NCBI GenBank assembly: GCA_038496675.1
Contig: CM076659.1
Span: 12,622,565 to 12,686,564 of the forward strand
Length of the DNA: 64,000 nt
From: Rachycentron canadum
Lineage: Eukaryota; Chordata; Actinopteri; Carangiformes; Rachycentridae
Direction: 5' to 3'
The notes under the pieces were generated by a model that worked only from the letters and a program-made list of their open reading frames with translations, was not told the DNA's origin and searched no databases. Every line of letters starts with the position of its first letter. Positions within the stretch are counted from its first letter, which is position 1. Shown here piece after piece: positions 1 through 14,375 of the stretch. A program made the position numbers and the translations under genes.

Positions 1-3000
1 AATGCGGAGAAAGGATTATGGGTAACTGCCGGTCACAGAGGAGCCAACACACACAAATCCCAAATCTCAACGACGCTGATCTAACATCCTGTTGAGAAGT
101 TTTCTCTATTTCTTTCCTTTCAGAGTTTGAGCACACATTTCATCATACTGTGATCCTCTAGCAGAGCACAGGAAACTAAATTCCTTTCCAAGACACTTAA
201 TATCACAGTCACGTTGATAGGTCCAAATTGCTTTCACACCAGATTCACAGATGTAGTAGTTTGTTTACACTGTCAATGAGATCAAATTGATGCTTGTTTT
301 CTGATTTATTCTATATTTTCTTCACTTTGTGGTTGTACAAGTATAAAAGAAACGCATGAATGAGTGTCACCTGTGTACATTTATTTGCATGCAGCCCAGA
401 GAAGTGCAGTCCTATTTTAAGTAAGTTAGTCCACATTATTCTCTTTGTATGAGCCTCTTTACCGCTGTGGGGGTTCTTTACGACTGCCACTGTGTTTAGA
501 CAAGCATCTTCAGGGATGCATGCTTTCCTGGAAACTCGTCCATTTAGAAGGAGCATAACTGTGATTCACAGGGAGCAAAGAGCCCAAGAAAACGGTTAAA
601 GTTGGCTCTAGGCAACTGATGAAATATGGCAAGATAAGAGCAGGCGAGTTATCCACAGAGGAAACAGTTTGACACATTATCTTGTTAGAGAAGGCTGTAA
701 ACTCCTTAGACAAAAAGCCTAAGGAGATCTCACCATGTTTCAGGACTAATTCTCCTCCCCACTTCATTGTTCTTCCTTACAGCAACCATGGTACAACTTC
801 TCCAGCCACGGTGAACAACACATTAACCATTAACACCCAGCATGAAGCTGCATGCAGAAAAAATTTTCCCAGCTCTTAAAATGTGCCACCATCCTGCAGT
901 CTTCCTTGCTACAATTTTCACTACACCTGTTTAACAGTATTTTTCATGCTAGAGCCTTCTTGTGAAGAAACAGCTTGACATAAAAAAAAAAAAACTAACT
1001 TAAATGTCTTGCCACTAAAAGTGCTTTGAAATGTTTAAGGTTTCTTAGATACAATGAAAAACTTACAATAAATCTGTTAGATCTCTTTCTGATGTTTCCA
1101 ATCCACTAACAGATACAATGCTTTATATAAACCTACCTGATCAAATGAATACTTTATTTAACATTAAAACAATTTCCTTTGAATTTACCCATTCCTTAGA
1201 AAAGATATTAAAATGTTCAGTTAAAGTAAAAACGACTACAATTCTTGTCTTGATTTTGGCAGAACCGCAATAATTTTAAAGTAAAAAAAAAAAAAAACAG
1301 AAAAAATACACTCATTGTAGACTGCAGTTTCTTTTTTTGCTTCTACTTTCTACGCCTTTGAAATGATATGGTGTGTGTCACTTTCATGAGCATGAAACGA
1401 GTCTGTCGTTGTATACCTCACAATTTTTCCCAGGAAAAAGGATGACTTCAGGATTTTATTTGCAAAATGTTTAAATATCCAAGTACATCTGAAATAATTT
1501 TTTGTAGTGTCAGTCCAGCCTCAGAGTAATTAGTGAGCTCAATTCACTACAAGATTTTAGGCTGGATAACAGCCATTAAAAATCAATTGAGGCCAGAGAA
1601 TATGTGGCAGACTCATCAGTAAACTGAGGGGTGTTGAGCTGATGATGTGACTCGCAACCTCTCAAAACTCCCAAGCCCTTATTACAAACTATTATGGTAG
1701 GGGCACCAGATAGAGAATGAGTAATGACTTGTTTAGAGGACTGCCAGTGGTTTCCCAACATCGGTTGTGTTTTTCCAGTTTGAAAATAGCAAGCGAAGAT
1801 GAATTTTGGCTGTTGTCGAGAGGCTTTGATCCATAATTTCCGGAGGAAGAAACTCTGGTGCAGTGCAAACAATGCAAGTCTCTGCAGTGATGTATAGATG
1901 GAAATGAATATCTATATCTGTGTCTATACAGATTACAAGACACACAACTTGATTAAGTGTTTTCCACTTTTTGGAGAAACTTATTCAGAAGTTCACGTCC
2001 AGCTCACTTTCTGCTTTTGCATCCTGCTGTGTCATGCTGCTTTATTATAGTAGCTGTAATTCCACTTCACCTCTCATATTTGAGTCCTTATTGATCTTAT
2101 TCAAATAACAACGCAACAGGCACATAGATGCTCTCTCATTGCCCAGTCCATCTGATATCCAAGAGCAGCACATTTACATATCACTGGGCCATAACAACAG
2201 CTGTATACTATGTTATCTAAAGCCAAATTAAAATGTGATAAGAGGATGAATTTAAAATTTCAAAAATCCTAAAATAGTCCATGCATAATGTTAACTGCCA
2301 TTAGGGTTTTCACTGTTGATGTATCACAGCATGTCTTCCTCCCTGGAGGCAGTGTAGCTGTGTTAATGGCTGATCATTTGAATGCACACGGTTGTGCGCT
2401 CCACATAGCAGGGCATCAGGACAGACCTCTGAGCAGACCTCTCTCCAGCTCAAGATCAGATGTGATTATGGCTGCAGCAAAAAAAAAAAAAAACTGCTGT
2501 ATTTTGGTTTGACTTCTATCTATCTCACATGGGTGCTGTTGGCATCACAGATAAAGAGCAGCGTGTACGTGCTCCTTAATATTATAATATGAGCGATTTA
2601 AATTCTGCTCTATAATAATAAAAAAATTATATATAGACTCAAACTGATGGTTATGATTAACCAGATCGCAGATAAATCAATTTTTGAATCAAGTCTTGTT
2701 TGTGCTTCTGCAAACAGCATGTGACACAACACACACAAGGTCCTCTATTACAGGGACATCTGTTATCTTCCATGTGAAGTCTTTCACGCTAAAGTCATTA
2801 AACTGTGTCTAAAAATACAGTTGAGTTTCAGGGGTCAGGCACAGGATACTGTGTGATTCCTCTCTTTCTCCCATTGATAGTTTTTATGTTTTTCAAGCAG
2901 CACAGAGTGGACATCAAGAAACAGGATGTGGGGGAGTTTCACTCCCATAGAGGATAACAACCAACCAACTATCCTATTCTGAAGGGCCTTGTTCTTCCGC

Positions 3001-3451
3001 TATAGCTCAGGAGTCAGATTACCCAGTGTTGTTCCTATCCATTAGATCAAACATTGACATGAGATAAAACAAAACATTGTTTCATCTTGCTCCGATTGGC
3101 CAAAAATGGGGTCATTACCACTGAAAGTTGGTAAGGTGTTCACACTTGAGGCTGCAGGTCAGAAATGATACGTCCAAGAGGAAAAACAGTTACATTCTGT
3201 GTGGGAGTTTGCAGAGAAAAATCCAAGAGCTAAGCAATAATCACACTGCTCCTTTGATTGAAGCATCTCTTCAACGGGGACTTTGTTCAGAAAATTCCAG
3301 GGTTAAAAAAAAATAAATTACCACCTGCCCTTTATTTGTATATGTCAAAGATATGGTTTGAAAGATATCTTCGGTTGTAGTTGCATTTCAGTCGAAGGTT
3401 TGACAAAAATAGGCTGGAGATGGTAGCCTTTGGTACTGTTCTCACCAAAGG

Positions 3452-3453
<2 letters not shown>

Positions 3454-3484
<31 letters not shown>
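3454..3484. repeat. Poly-A tract (31 bp)
   Basis: Uninterrupted A run in prkg1 intron 2. Confidence 0.95.
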
Positions 3485-3485
<1 letters not shown>

Positions 3486-4619
3486 ACTCTCACCGGAAAA
3501 AATATCCATAGCTGCCCAGTTATGAAAAATGATACACATGCATCAATGCTGTGAGCAGACATCAGAAAATGAAAAATAAAACCAATCAAAATGAATTCGG
3601 TATTCTATACACATTCAATTTCAAAAAGGGCTAGAAGCCAAAACTTGTGTTTACATTTCAGGCTAATTGATTGTGGACCTCATTAAAATAATCAAATTTC
3701 TTTCTTTTTTTTCTTTTTTTATTTAAATCGGTAATTCCTCCTGATCACAGAACTGTGACCGTGTTCAATAATGAGGACTGGTTGCTCAGCAGCAGCGTGC
3801 AAGCACAAGTCATGCATTATTTTTCTTTCCAGTTAAAAACAAAATAAACCCCAGAGTTTAAGAAAATAAGGATGTGAGCTGAAGCCAACAGCAAGAACAA
3901 ATAGAGAGTGAGAGAGAGGCAAAGAGAGGAAATAAAAGCATGGTTATGTTTCTAATCAGGGGGGGATGGCTCAGAAAAGACTTATGTTAGGGTCACCCTG
4001 GCACCCTGGCAAATAATAAACAGTGTTGTTGTTTCAGGGAATCCCTGTTCATGCAACTGCTGGCTGAAAGAATACAAGCAGCAGGACAATGCAGGGACAG
4101 AGAAATTGGCAGCAGTGGAATCTGATAGTAGTGAATAGTTACTACTGTGTCTGCCAATCAGCGGTGTTGTTCCTCTGATTTTTAATGTGCAGCAGCAGGG
4201 AGAACCCCTGCTGTCACGGCTAACAGCTCCATCCGATCAACCTTTATCATACTCCATAGGCTGCTGCTACCCACCTACCCCACGCACATCATCCCCTAGC
4301 TACAAAGAGCATATAGCATAGAATAGAGAATGGTTAGCAGTAGACAAGTAATAAGGTGTTAATTTCATTTGTTTGATATGTTTGGTCGCTGCTAGATTCT
4401 GCATTGCTATGTTAGGTGTGATTGTGAGCTCCAGAGTTCACAAAAGTTCAAAATTGTTCAAACATAATCAGCTCAGATAACATCTAATTTAAGTGAAAAA
4501 TATTTCAGAATGGAGCATTCTTTGCATAAAACTAATTGAAAAGGAGTCGATATCCAGCCACCAGAAGCGCAATTCTTGTTTCTAGACAACAAAACTTGCC
4601 CAAGCAGGGTTTGAACCGA

Positions 4620-4780
4620 CAGGCTTCAAAAATTATAAGTTGGCCAATACCTGCAAAACTAGTGTCTGCTTCAGTACTAATTGACAGATGTTTACATGTT
4701 ACATATGCTGAGATGAGCATTTAGCTCAAACCATCACTACATAGACACTACAGCCCCTTTCTGATGGTGTGAGACTATTG
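4620..4780 (-). repeat. Possible family A fragment
   Basis: Contains ACCTGCAAAACTAGTG and GAGCATTTAGCTCAAACCAT, phrases of the upstream part of the same repeat family. Weak. Confidence 0.35.
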
Positions 4781-6649
4781 TGACAATTCTTATAATGTAT
4801 AATTCTATATATTTTATTTTGATTTTGTTAATAAATGATGAAAGCATACCTTTTTGATGACACCTCTGAATAATAATGATGGCGTTACTTCAAAGTTCAT
4901 CCTTTTTCATTAAGTGTTTACATCATCATCTGTGTGCACATGTGTAATCGTTGCTGTTGATGTCTGATATGTGCTCTAAACATCAAAATTATTGAATTTG
5001 AAAGAATATTTTTGATGTTGAGAGATATACCATCACCCAAACTGAAAGACTAATACTTCAAATCACATTTTCGACTATACACCTCAGAGCTTAAAATAGG
5101 TGTGAATGCATACTGGAAATCCATTTTTTATCTTGCTAAACACAACCCCAAATAAGATAAAATAATAAAAGTGCTAATTAAAATTTCAAATAATATATGT
5201 AACTGACATCAACTGGCCATTACTGGCTGTCTGAAAGTACTCCTTCAAAGCAAAGACAGGAGAGCAAACATAAAGACAGTCTGATGTTTGCCTTGAGTCC
5301 TCGAACCCTGCTCCACAGAGCGTCTCATCATCTCCAATAACGATGCTTGTTGATTGTGATCAAGTTTCTGTCAACAAACTCATGGAGCAGCCTTCTGTGG
5401 CCTTCTGCAGCTTCAGGAATCTCACCAGTTGAAGATGGAATAAGGAGAGAGGACTTAAAACAATAACGTCTGATGCAAATTTGTATTGGTAGTCAGGGCC
5501 ATGGCAGGTAATTCCTCACAAAAACCTCCTTCAACTTGTTGAAAGTTGAGTCAAAAATCTGCTGACCGACTAGTGTAGCGAAAAATTTCAGCTCTTACTG
5601 GTGCATTCAGTTCACTTTCATTTTTTTTCTGTGTCTCGTCAGGAAATGCTGCTGCCACCATTCCTTTAAAATTGACAAGAGCTGACAGTTTTGTATATAT
5701 GTGCTGCTCTGCAGGTTGAATCTGAGTGCAAACTAGCTCACGTCAAACAGTGTTCTTAAACATATGCTATTCTTAAAGGAAGAACATGGGGAAAACAACA
5801 AAGCAGGGAGATGGCAAGAGAAGTGGAATAAGAAATGTAAAAAGCTAGAGGTGAAGAGAGGGTAAGAGACGGGGGGGAGCGGCGCGGAAAGATACAAGAA
5901 GGCAAGGAAGGACACCTGATGCTATAGGCAGAGCTGCAGAATATCATCGTTTGAAATGAGAGCACTTCACATCTTTTTCAGTTTAACTGCGACACCCTTA
6001 CCTCATGCAGGGATTCCTACAATCGACAGGTTAGAAAATTACAAGTGGCTTGTGCGACCTAAAGACACTAAACAATGTGTTGTCAATGGGGGGCAGCTGG
6101 TTTCATCCTTTTTACATAATTTTACCTTGGAGATTCAGTGGGAGTAAAAGGACATGTGCAGTGAGAGAGGACGGTAAAATTCTCTTGTCCAGACCACCTC
6201 TCCTATCCATGTTTTCATTAAAACATTATAACATGACTTTCATCTCTGCTACTCTCCTAGTCATCCAACTCCGATTATGGCTCCTGTGTTGACAAGGTGA
6301 TCAATAGCCTGAGCAGGGGGCAGTGAAAATTATCATTTTGTATTCATCGACCAAATCACTCCATTGTAATTAGCGGCTAACGTCCATGCAATGTGCACAT
6401 ACTGTATCTTTTCTTTTATGCAGACCAGACTTAATTAGACAGCTTCAACATCGGAATACAGATTAATATGAGATCTTAAGTACTACATTAATGGTTCCAT
6501 CTTGTTTCCACACGCTACTCTCATTTCAGTAGTCTGTTGTATCACTACAGACAGGAGAAGGCATATACAGGGACATTTGGATTTGCTTTAAGTCTCAGAG
6601 TGTTAATTAACATAGACATAAATTAGCTACATGGATAAAAGTACAGGGT

Positions 6650-7010
6650 CTACAGTCATACTAGCGGCTCTGCTAAATGCTAGCATGCTAATGTCACCAA
6701 ACTTATGCCTATTCATTCAGAGGGGGTCATGAATGTCTGTAGCAAATTCATGGCAATCCATCCAATTGTTCATAGCACTGGAGGAAAGGTCAGGGGAGCC
6801 ACCAAAGACCAAGTCATTAGGGTACATCTTCTTAGAACTATGAATATGGTATACAAAAGTCTGTGCTATCTAAGTTAAATACCTGTATGGTTCATCCTCT
6901 GGGCACCAGGGGGATCTGTACCATATTTCATCCCAATATATACAACAGTTAAGATACTTCAGTCTGGACCAAAGTGGTGGACTGACAGACCCATATTGCC
7001 ATATTGGCAC
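6650..7010 (+). repeat. Family A dispersed repeat (TCTGGACCAAAGTGGTGGAC type)
   Basis: Contains GCTAGCATGCTAATGTCACC, CATGGCAATCCATCCAATTG, TTTCATCCCAATATATACAA and the end CAGTCTGGACCAAAGTGGTG followed by CATATTGCCAT. This is a frequent teleost interspersed repeat. Confidence 0.65.
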
Positions 7011-7524
7011 TGTCATTGTGGGATGAAAACCCTCCATTTTCTCAGTTTGTTAAAGGTTCACATGCAGCTTGATGAATTTTGATCTATGCATGTGTATATA
7101 TAAAAAGGTACACACTCGTGCACACACAAAGTCATCCTATGTAGTGATTTGTGATTTGTATTTTGCACAAAAGAAATATAAGTATTCTCATGCTGGTGTT
7201 GAGAGTATTTGTCAGAGGCAATCAAAGTTCAAAAAGAGATCAAAGAGATGAATTTTAACTCAGGAGAGTCAATGAAAAAAGGTCTGCTGTGAGAGAAGAG
7301 AAATTTAAAAGAAAACCCTTATCTCAAAGTCTTGTAAACCTTGAGTCCAGTGACACTGACTGATGAAAGTGACCTTTCCAAGCTCACTGTCACTTGTTTA
7401 AAAGTCAAGAACAATGATCAAGATTCCAAGATGGACATAGTCACATGTCACATGTCCTCAGGTAGCAGTGTTGTTTAAAGCCAACTTGTGCAACATTTTC
7501 TTTATTTCTACAGCTATTTCGCCA

Positions 7525-7527
<3 letters not shown>

Positions 7528-7562
<35 letters not shown>

Positions 7563-7581
7563 CGTGTGTGTGTGTGTGCGC
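7528..7581. repeat. (TA)n(TG)n compound microsatellite
   Basis: About 17 TA units followed by GCGTGTGTGTGTGTGTGCGC. Confidence 0.95.
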
Positions 7582-7741
7582 ACAGGCACACGCTGTGTTG
7601 TGCCTCAGGGTGTAGGGAGGGATTTGTCCGTTACTGTAGCAGAGCAGATTACCCATGCTCTATCTTGTATCCTCAGTCTGAACCTCGGCAAACACAGAGC
7701 TTATCCAGTCACAGCAGACTCTCAGCATTCAGCATTACTCA

Positions 7742-7801
7742 ACACACATACACACATGCACGCACACACACACGCACACACACACACACACACACAGACA
7801 G
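7742..7801. repeat. (CA)n microsatellite, interrupted
   Basis: CA-rich run with CATGCACG interruptions. Confidence 0.9.
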
Positions 7802-7950
7802 ACACAACACATGCAAACAAGTATATATTACAGTACATTTTACACCTATGTTAAAGCATAGAACAGAGTTTCAAACATTAGCATAATATTGAGTATATAT
7901 GATATATGTGAGCACTTTTTGTCTGTCTCTGCCACCCCCACATCCCCTCT

Positions 7951-7982
7951 TAACACACACAAACACACATACACACACACAT

Positions 7983-8013
<31 letters not shown>

Positions 8014-8019
8014 CACACT
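7951..8019. repeat. (CA)n microsatellite, interrupted
   Basis: ACAC runs with AAAC and CATA interruptions. Confidence 0.9.
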
Positions 8020-8301
8020 GCGCTCCAGATGAGGAACTCTCAAAAGCGGGGTTAGTCACAAAGGGGATTAAGGCTCAGGGATCATTCACAAATTACTCAT
8101 TAATTCTTACTCTGAGGTGTTTTCACCGGCTTGTGTGGAGTGAAAATAGGGATCAGTTCTTATTCCAGGTTTCAGTGAAAAAAAACAAAAGGTTGATCTC
8201 ACACTAATCGAAAGACAGTGAAAGGAAAGAAAGGCAGAGAACAAAAAAAAAGAATGAAAATGAGGCAACACGGATGAACAGTAACAAAGAGGAATAAGAT
8301 G

Positions 8302-8302
8302 T

Positions 8303-8371
<69 letters not shown>
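8302..8371. repeat. (GA)n microsatellite
   Basis: GA repeats of 70 bp with one GGGAGGGA interruption. Confidence 0.95.
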
Positions 8372-8373
<2 letters not shown>

Positions 8374-11300
8374 GATGGGTAAGTGGAGAAAGATGGTGAC
8401 AAGAGGAGAGATTGGGGTCAAATTGTGAGGAGGAATGAAACGTGCATAGCTCTGGTCTCATCTTTGGGCATTTTGAATTGATAACTTGTGCCATTGTCTG
8501 CTTGTGTGTGAAAGTGAGAGAATGAAAGTAAAAAAAAAAGGGAGCAACTTAAGGCCAGCAAGGGCAAATGAGAAAAGACACTAGCCAGAGTAAAGAGTAT
8601 TTTCAATTGGTGTTCAGGGCAAATGGTGAGCTCGGTGTAGGTGAGATTATTAGTCTGCAACACACGCATACACACCATTTGCACATAAATGGCACATTAG
8701 CTCAAGTTATGTTCTTCTTGAAAGAGATATTTCAGATTGTTAGGCCACTGTATTTTAGCAAATGCAAGTGTATGTTTACCCACCATCATGAAAATCAATG
8801 CAGTGTCTAGAAAACTATTTCCTGCTTTTACTTTTTTTGCCCCTGTCTTTTTTGCCTCTTCTCTTTTCACTTCTTCTCATTAATAAAACATGCATTCCTG
8901 ATGTAGCACTGATCTATAGTAGCTCTGCACCTTGTTAATTCATTCTTACAATCTCGGCTTTAAATTAGAAATCAAATTGGGAGATGCCAGGAAGTAAAAA
9001 TACTTTCTGCAGGCTCTTTCACAGTAATTGATTTTCCATGCCTGAATATTACATCAACAATGAATGTAAAGAATTACGCATACAAGTAGTGTGGGCATAT
9101 AAATTTCCAAAGGTTAAAGTAAATTGATATATATCTCTCTGTGACCTTTCAGCAAAGAAGAATGTCATTATACATGTATGTTATTTAATAATTTGTGACT
9201 TTGTCAATCAATGGTCAGTGGCGACCACATGTAAGTGGATACATACGGGGCCAGCACCTGAGCTCAACACATCCTTTTTGGTCCTTATGTGATGGGTAGC
9301 TACTAAGAATATTTAAATGTCATTCCAATTACACAGCCCTCACCTTTTCTGCAGATGACACCTTAATAAACCTCCACTGAGAGTCTCATTAGAGTTCATG
9401 AGAGCCAACAGCCTTGAAGAAGGCCAGCTATATGGGAGTCAGTCTTGTGGTAATAATGGTATTGTATGCCATGTTTCATAAGTGAATACGCACACACTCA
9501 CACTCAGAGTTTGATTCTAGTCCCAAGTAGTTTAAATTGAGTTGTCAGAGGTGTTTTTTCAGCAGATGAGGTGAGTGGGTTACGGTTCATTTTTAACCTA
9601 CAACTGGCTGCTACAGCATTGTCAAGATATGAGCAGCACTTGTTGTATCCAGGGCTAATCAAACCGACATCTCTTACGTCTCAACGTATTTCTTTATTGA
9701 CCCCCCCACACATACACACACATACACACACACTACTTTGACAGCAACAGCAGCAACAGCTTTAGGTCTGCATGAGTTGAGTTGCCTGGCAACAATGCAG
9801 TCCAATGGGTTTGTGCACTCGTGTTTCTGTAACCCGACGTATTCTTTCTCTATTTTCATATCACCACATTAATATGTAAATATATCACAATAATTACAAA
9901 GATCGCCCAATAGTTTAGTAGCAGCTGTAGCTGCAGTAGTTCTAGTGATAACTGGGAAGGAATAGTAGTAGAAGAAGCAATGGTACTTGCTTTATATATT
10001 GTGTCCTTCCTTTATCTACAGACAAGACACAAATGAAGATTTTAAACACCACATGCTGCTAGAACAGCTTTGTTTGATGTTTTGATGATGATGATGGAGA
10101 GCTCTGTCTAACATGTTGGTCTCATATGTTTAGTTGGGTTGAGATCTGGTGTCTGTGAAGACCATAGCATATGATTCACATTATTTTTATACTCGTCAAA
10201 ACATTCAATGACCCCTCGTGCCCCACGGAAATGGACATGCTCATGTTTCTCCACTCATTTTTCCTTTAATTTGACGTCAGTCTGCACAACACCGAGTTAC
10301 ACTCACTTGCCCCTGTTGATTCAATCTCTAAGCTCTGCTCAAGATGAAAGAGGAGCCCATCTCCCTTTACGCTGCCTCATTGGCCTGTAAACACAGAGAG
10401 CAGCTCCCTGAAGAGTCCAGCCAATGCCACAGTGAGAGGATGAGTCCTTTAAACCATAACAGTCATAGATATATGAGATAGTCATTCTTTCTGTCTCTGA
10501 GATCATTTAAGAAACTGGACAGCTCAAGACATGGACAGCTGGTCGAGTTATAAAAACGTGTTGTGAAGTAGACAGTTGGCTGGTCGCTAATGTTAGTTAA
10601 GATGACTTATAAGTTGAAGAACTAATATATTTTATACTATGACTGAAAGTTCCCTAAAAAAAGTATTAAAGCAAAGACAACAGAGATAGTGAGTAGCTTT
10701 GAGGATCTGTTTTCATGTCAGGTTTTAATATCTCAGCCTGTAAGGTAGAGTACAAGGTGAGAGAGAGGTGATAAGGTGCTAGTAGAGACTAAAAAGGATT
10801 ATCACAGGATAAAATATGCAGTGAAATTAAATGCAAACAGACACCTGTGCCTCTCATTTCCCAGTGCTGCTTATATTTGATTGTGTACATGCAAATAGAT
10901 CAGTGTGTGATGCTTACACTTGCAATCGTATCTACCAGGCATTTTAAGTGTCATATCATAAGTTTCGTAATAGTCAAAGAGCATCAAATTCTCCCCTTAC
11001 AGAGAAAAACAAGTGTTGAGCCATGGTGGGTAAACATTGCTATTCATTGTTATTCAGAGGTACACCTCAGTAAAAGCAGCAAGAAAAGGGGAATGACTGT
11101 CAGGAGTGGTTCAGTGTGAGCCTTAAAACACCACGTTGCTTGTTTCTTTCATATTCAGACATTGAAATAAGCCACTTAAGGCAAACTTAAACATAAGTCT
11201 TTGTGGAGAAATCTGTCAGAATATTATATTTGCCTTTCCTTTACAGCAGGTCAAAGAAAACAATTGGGACTCTGTCCAATTTGTGTTGAGAAAATGGCAA

Positions 11301-12765
11301 ATCCTGTGTGTATTCTCAAATCCCCTGAACACTTCCACCTGAATAAAATGGTCTACAATGCATCAGTGGTTGCGGTGAATATGGTGGCCTGTCAAAGAAA
11401 CAGTGGGCTGTGAACTCACGTTGTGAGTTTTTACTAGAACTCACGCTCATACTGTAACATTTCCAGCATCTCTTGAGTTTCCCATCCCCTCTATGTCCTC
11501 CCCGTGAGCTGTAAAACTAATAAAACACATGGTGAGGCCAGACAGCTAGATCTTTCTAAAATATAACAAATAATAAAACAACCTGAATAGGCTTGAAGGA
11601 TAGAAGACAACATATCTAAGTGAATATAATATCAAATATTAATGCAAAGTTTGGGAGTCAGAGACACTTAAAACACAATGTTGCCACGGTAAAGTTGTTG
11701 AACAGAAAAAAATCTGTTTAGTTAAGCTTTTTTATCCACACTGTAGTTAGGTGCAGAGAGAGACGCTAAACAAAAACCCTCACATTAACACCAAACCATT
11801 TGTATCCATACGTGACTGAAATAAACGTGAAATAAATTTACTGTAACAAATTCGATACTGGCAGATTGATCAATAATGAAAATGTCACTTATGTCCTTGA
11901 ACATAAATATATTTAAAATTACACATGAATTTAACCTTTAACCAGCAGATTTGGCAGGTTAGTCACTTCCAATAACTCATGTGCAAGGTTAAGTTAAACT
12001 TAAAGTTTGTTCAGGGGTTAACAATACAAGACCATTTACTGTGACGATTTTTAAAATTACAAACAATTACAATACAATGATCACCATTTTTATTGCAAAT
12101 TAATTAAACCTAGACCCAGTATTCAGTATGTTTATGTCATCAAAGTTAAATGAATCTCTATTCTCAAAACAAAGGATTAGATAATGTGTGTGTGTAACGC
12201 CTCTTAACATTGTTAACACTTTTAATCCAACGTGTTTAGAATCAGAGCATCCTACTTTTACTAACATACACACTTTTATTAGATTAAGTTGAATAATGAA
12301 TATGATTTTTCTTACAGTCAGTGAACTACTTAATAGCAAATGGGTGTAATTACTCCAGCTATTATTATCATTAGCCACCTGTACGGACGACACAGCCAAT
12401 CAAAAACCTATCCCATCTCCATGGAAACGTGCGCTTTTGTCTCAGCTGCAATCAGTATTTTAAAGAGACCCGATGTCAGTTACAGCCCTAGTGGATGCTA
12501 CCAAAACACAACAAACATTCATTACGGCAGCTACGGCCAAGCAGGCGGCCTCATCAGAGCAGAGAGTCGGTGCCAGGATCCATTCTGTTTCCACCGCTGC
12601 TGTTTTGTCTGATCTTTAATTATCAGGTGCATCAGCAACAAAGGCTAACTAGTCTGAGGCTGTTTAAAAAGCGAGACTGTGATATTACCTGGAATATCCG
12701 TCCAGTGGGGGGATGTAACATATGCTCTGAAGTGAGAGCAGTGATGTAATGTGCCTATTATGATG

Positions 12766-12767
<2 letters not shown>

Positions 12768-12859
<92 letters not shown>
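12768..12859. repeat. (TTA)n trinucleotide array, about 30 units
   Basis: Uninterrupted TTA for about 92 bp in prkg1 intron 2. Confidence 0.97.
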
Positions 12860-13969
12860 GAATATGATTAGTGCAGTTTCCTTGTGTTTTACATGTCTCC
12901 ATTTTGGATGATGAATTATGTCAGCTCCATGGCAACATGTTAATGATTATCCTGCAGTGCATCAATAAGAAATGACACCAGTGCCTGAACTGGGAAAATG
13001 TCATTTGCTAGGAAAATTATGTACAATGTTGAGATGATGAAGCCGTGAGTTTGACGTGGCACAGCACACTCAGACAAGCGGACAGACTGGATTAAAAAGT
13101 GAACTGTTTCCATAGAGCTTGGCAAAAAAACACTGCCCCTTGGACTAAGGATTTTAAAATTTGTTTTTATGTAAAGCCAAGGCCAGGGTGAAAACAACAC
13201 AAGGGTGAAAACTGCAGGCAAGAGCCAGTCGGGGACATGGGAGAGAGACAAAAAGACAAACAGAGTGTGGAATAGAAAAGAGTCAGATGATCTTCACTGA
13301 AGATAAATATATTAAGCCCACCCTAAGGATTTGAGAATGGAGACTAATTAACCAAACACTTGATATTAGTGGCATATGACCACTGTTAAATTAAAGCCCA
13401 GTTTCCAGTTACACTGCAATTCCTTCCCCTCTCACCGTCAGAGAGGAACTCACAAAGCCCCTCAACAATTATTTCTCTTACAGATTTGTAGCTTTCGTTT
13501 TCCTTCTTTTGTTGCACTCAAGAGGAACCTATTCATCATGTCAGCGTGATGCTGCTCATTTGTGCTCTAGTATGACAAGTCACCTTTGAGACAATCATCA
13601 TCTCATAGGCTCTGTTACAGAAGGAGGTTAAAATCTCTTTGCAACTTAACACACATGTGACAAGTGGTTAGTAAGAGACCTAAGATCTTTAGACAATTTG
13701 AGCATCTGGAGGTTCATGTTTTTTAATGTAGTTTTTGTCAGTGGTTGTTGGTGAATTACAAACACAATCCCTTATTTTGTCACAGTGTCCAACACCTCCC
13801 TAAATTTCCAAATTTGACCTCAGGTCACTGTTGTACCGTCCACAGCTGTGTTTTGCATTTCATTTGCATTATGCCAGTTACATGTAAGCCTCTTTACATA
13901 TCTGACTTCTCTCTGCAGTCTGTAGATAAGGATGACAACTGACGTCCTTCTTATAATAGAGATGTGAAC

Positions 13970-14160
13970 AGCGGTGGAAGAAGTATTCTTTACTTAAGTA
14001 CCAATACTGCAGTGCAAATACTCCATGATTGGTAAAAGTGCTGCATTTAAATGCCACTTAGGTAAAAAGGTTAAGAAGTATTATCAAAAGAATCAATTTA
14101 CATCTGCAGAAAAATGGCCCCTCTGACTGTTATATTATTATATTACAGTAAGCAGCATTT
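13970..14160 (+). repeat. Dispersed repeat (GGTGGAAGAAGTATTC...ACTTAAGTACC type)
   Basis: GCGGTGGAAGAAGTATTCTT, TACTTAAGTACCAATACTGC, then AAAATGGCCCCTCTGACTGT and TATATTATTATATTACAGTA. This is a very common non-autonomous teleost repeat. It abuts the family A copy. Confidence 0.65.
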
Positions 14161-14164
14161 TCCT

Positions 14165-14375
14165 ATTTGATCATGGGTATGGGAGACAGCCTGTAGCCAC
14201 ACTAGAAGCTTTGTGAAATTCTAATTTCATCATGCTCCCCAATGTGTAAACATTCATGGTGCCCAGAGGATTAATCCTACTGACTTTATAACCAATGTTA
14301 TGGAAATCTATCCAGTATTTGTTATAGATATTTCAGTCTGGACCAAAGTGCTGCACCGACCGCTATTGCCATTAT
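14165..14375 (+). repeat. Family A dispersed repeat, second (truncated) copy
   Basis: The 3' part matches the copy at 6.65-7.0 kb: AATCTATCCAGTATTTGTTA, then TTTCAGTCTGGACCAAAGTG and CGCTATTGCCATTA. Confidence 0.6.

Noticed and set aside
4536..4724. Complementary 62-codon frames on both strands, and a GGTTCAAACCC B-box-like motif on the minus strand
   Set aside because: No tRNA cloverleaf can be drawn (no proper A box or acceptor stem); the stretch partly matches a dispersed repeat.
7468..8207. Frames of 100-130 codons around 7.5-8.2 kb
   Set aside because: They are translations of (TA)n, (CA)n and (GA)n microsatellites.
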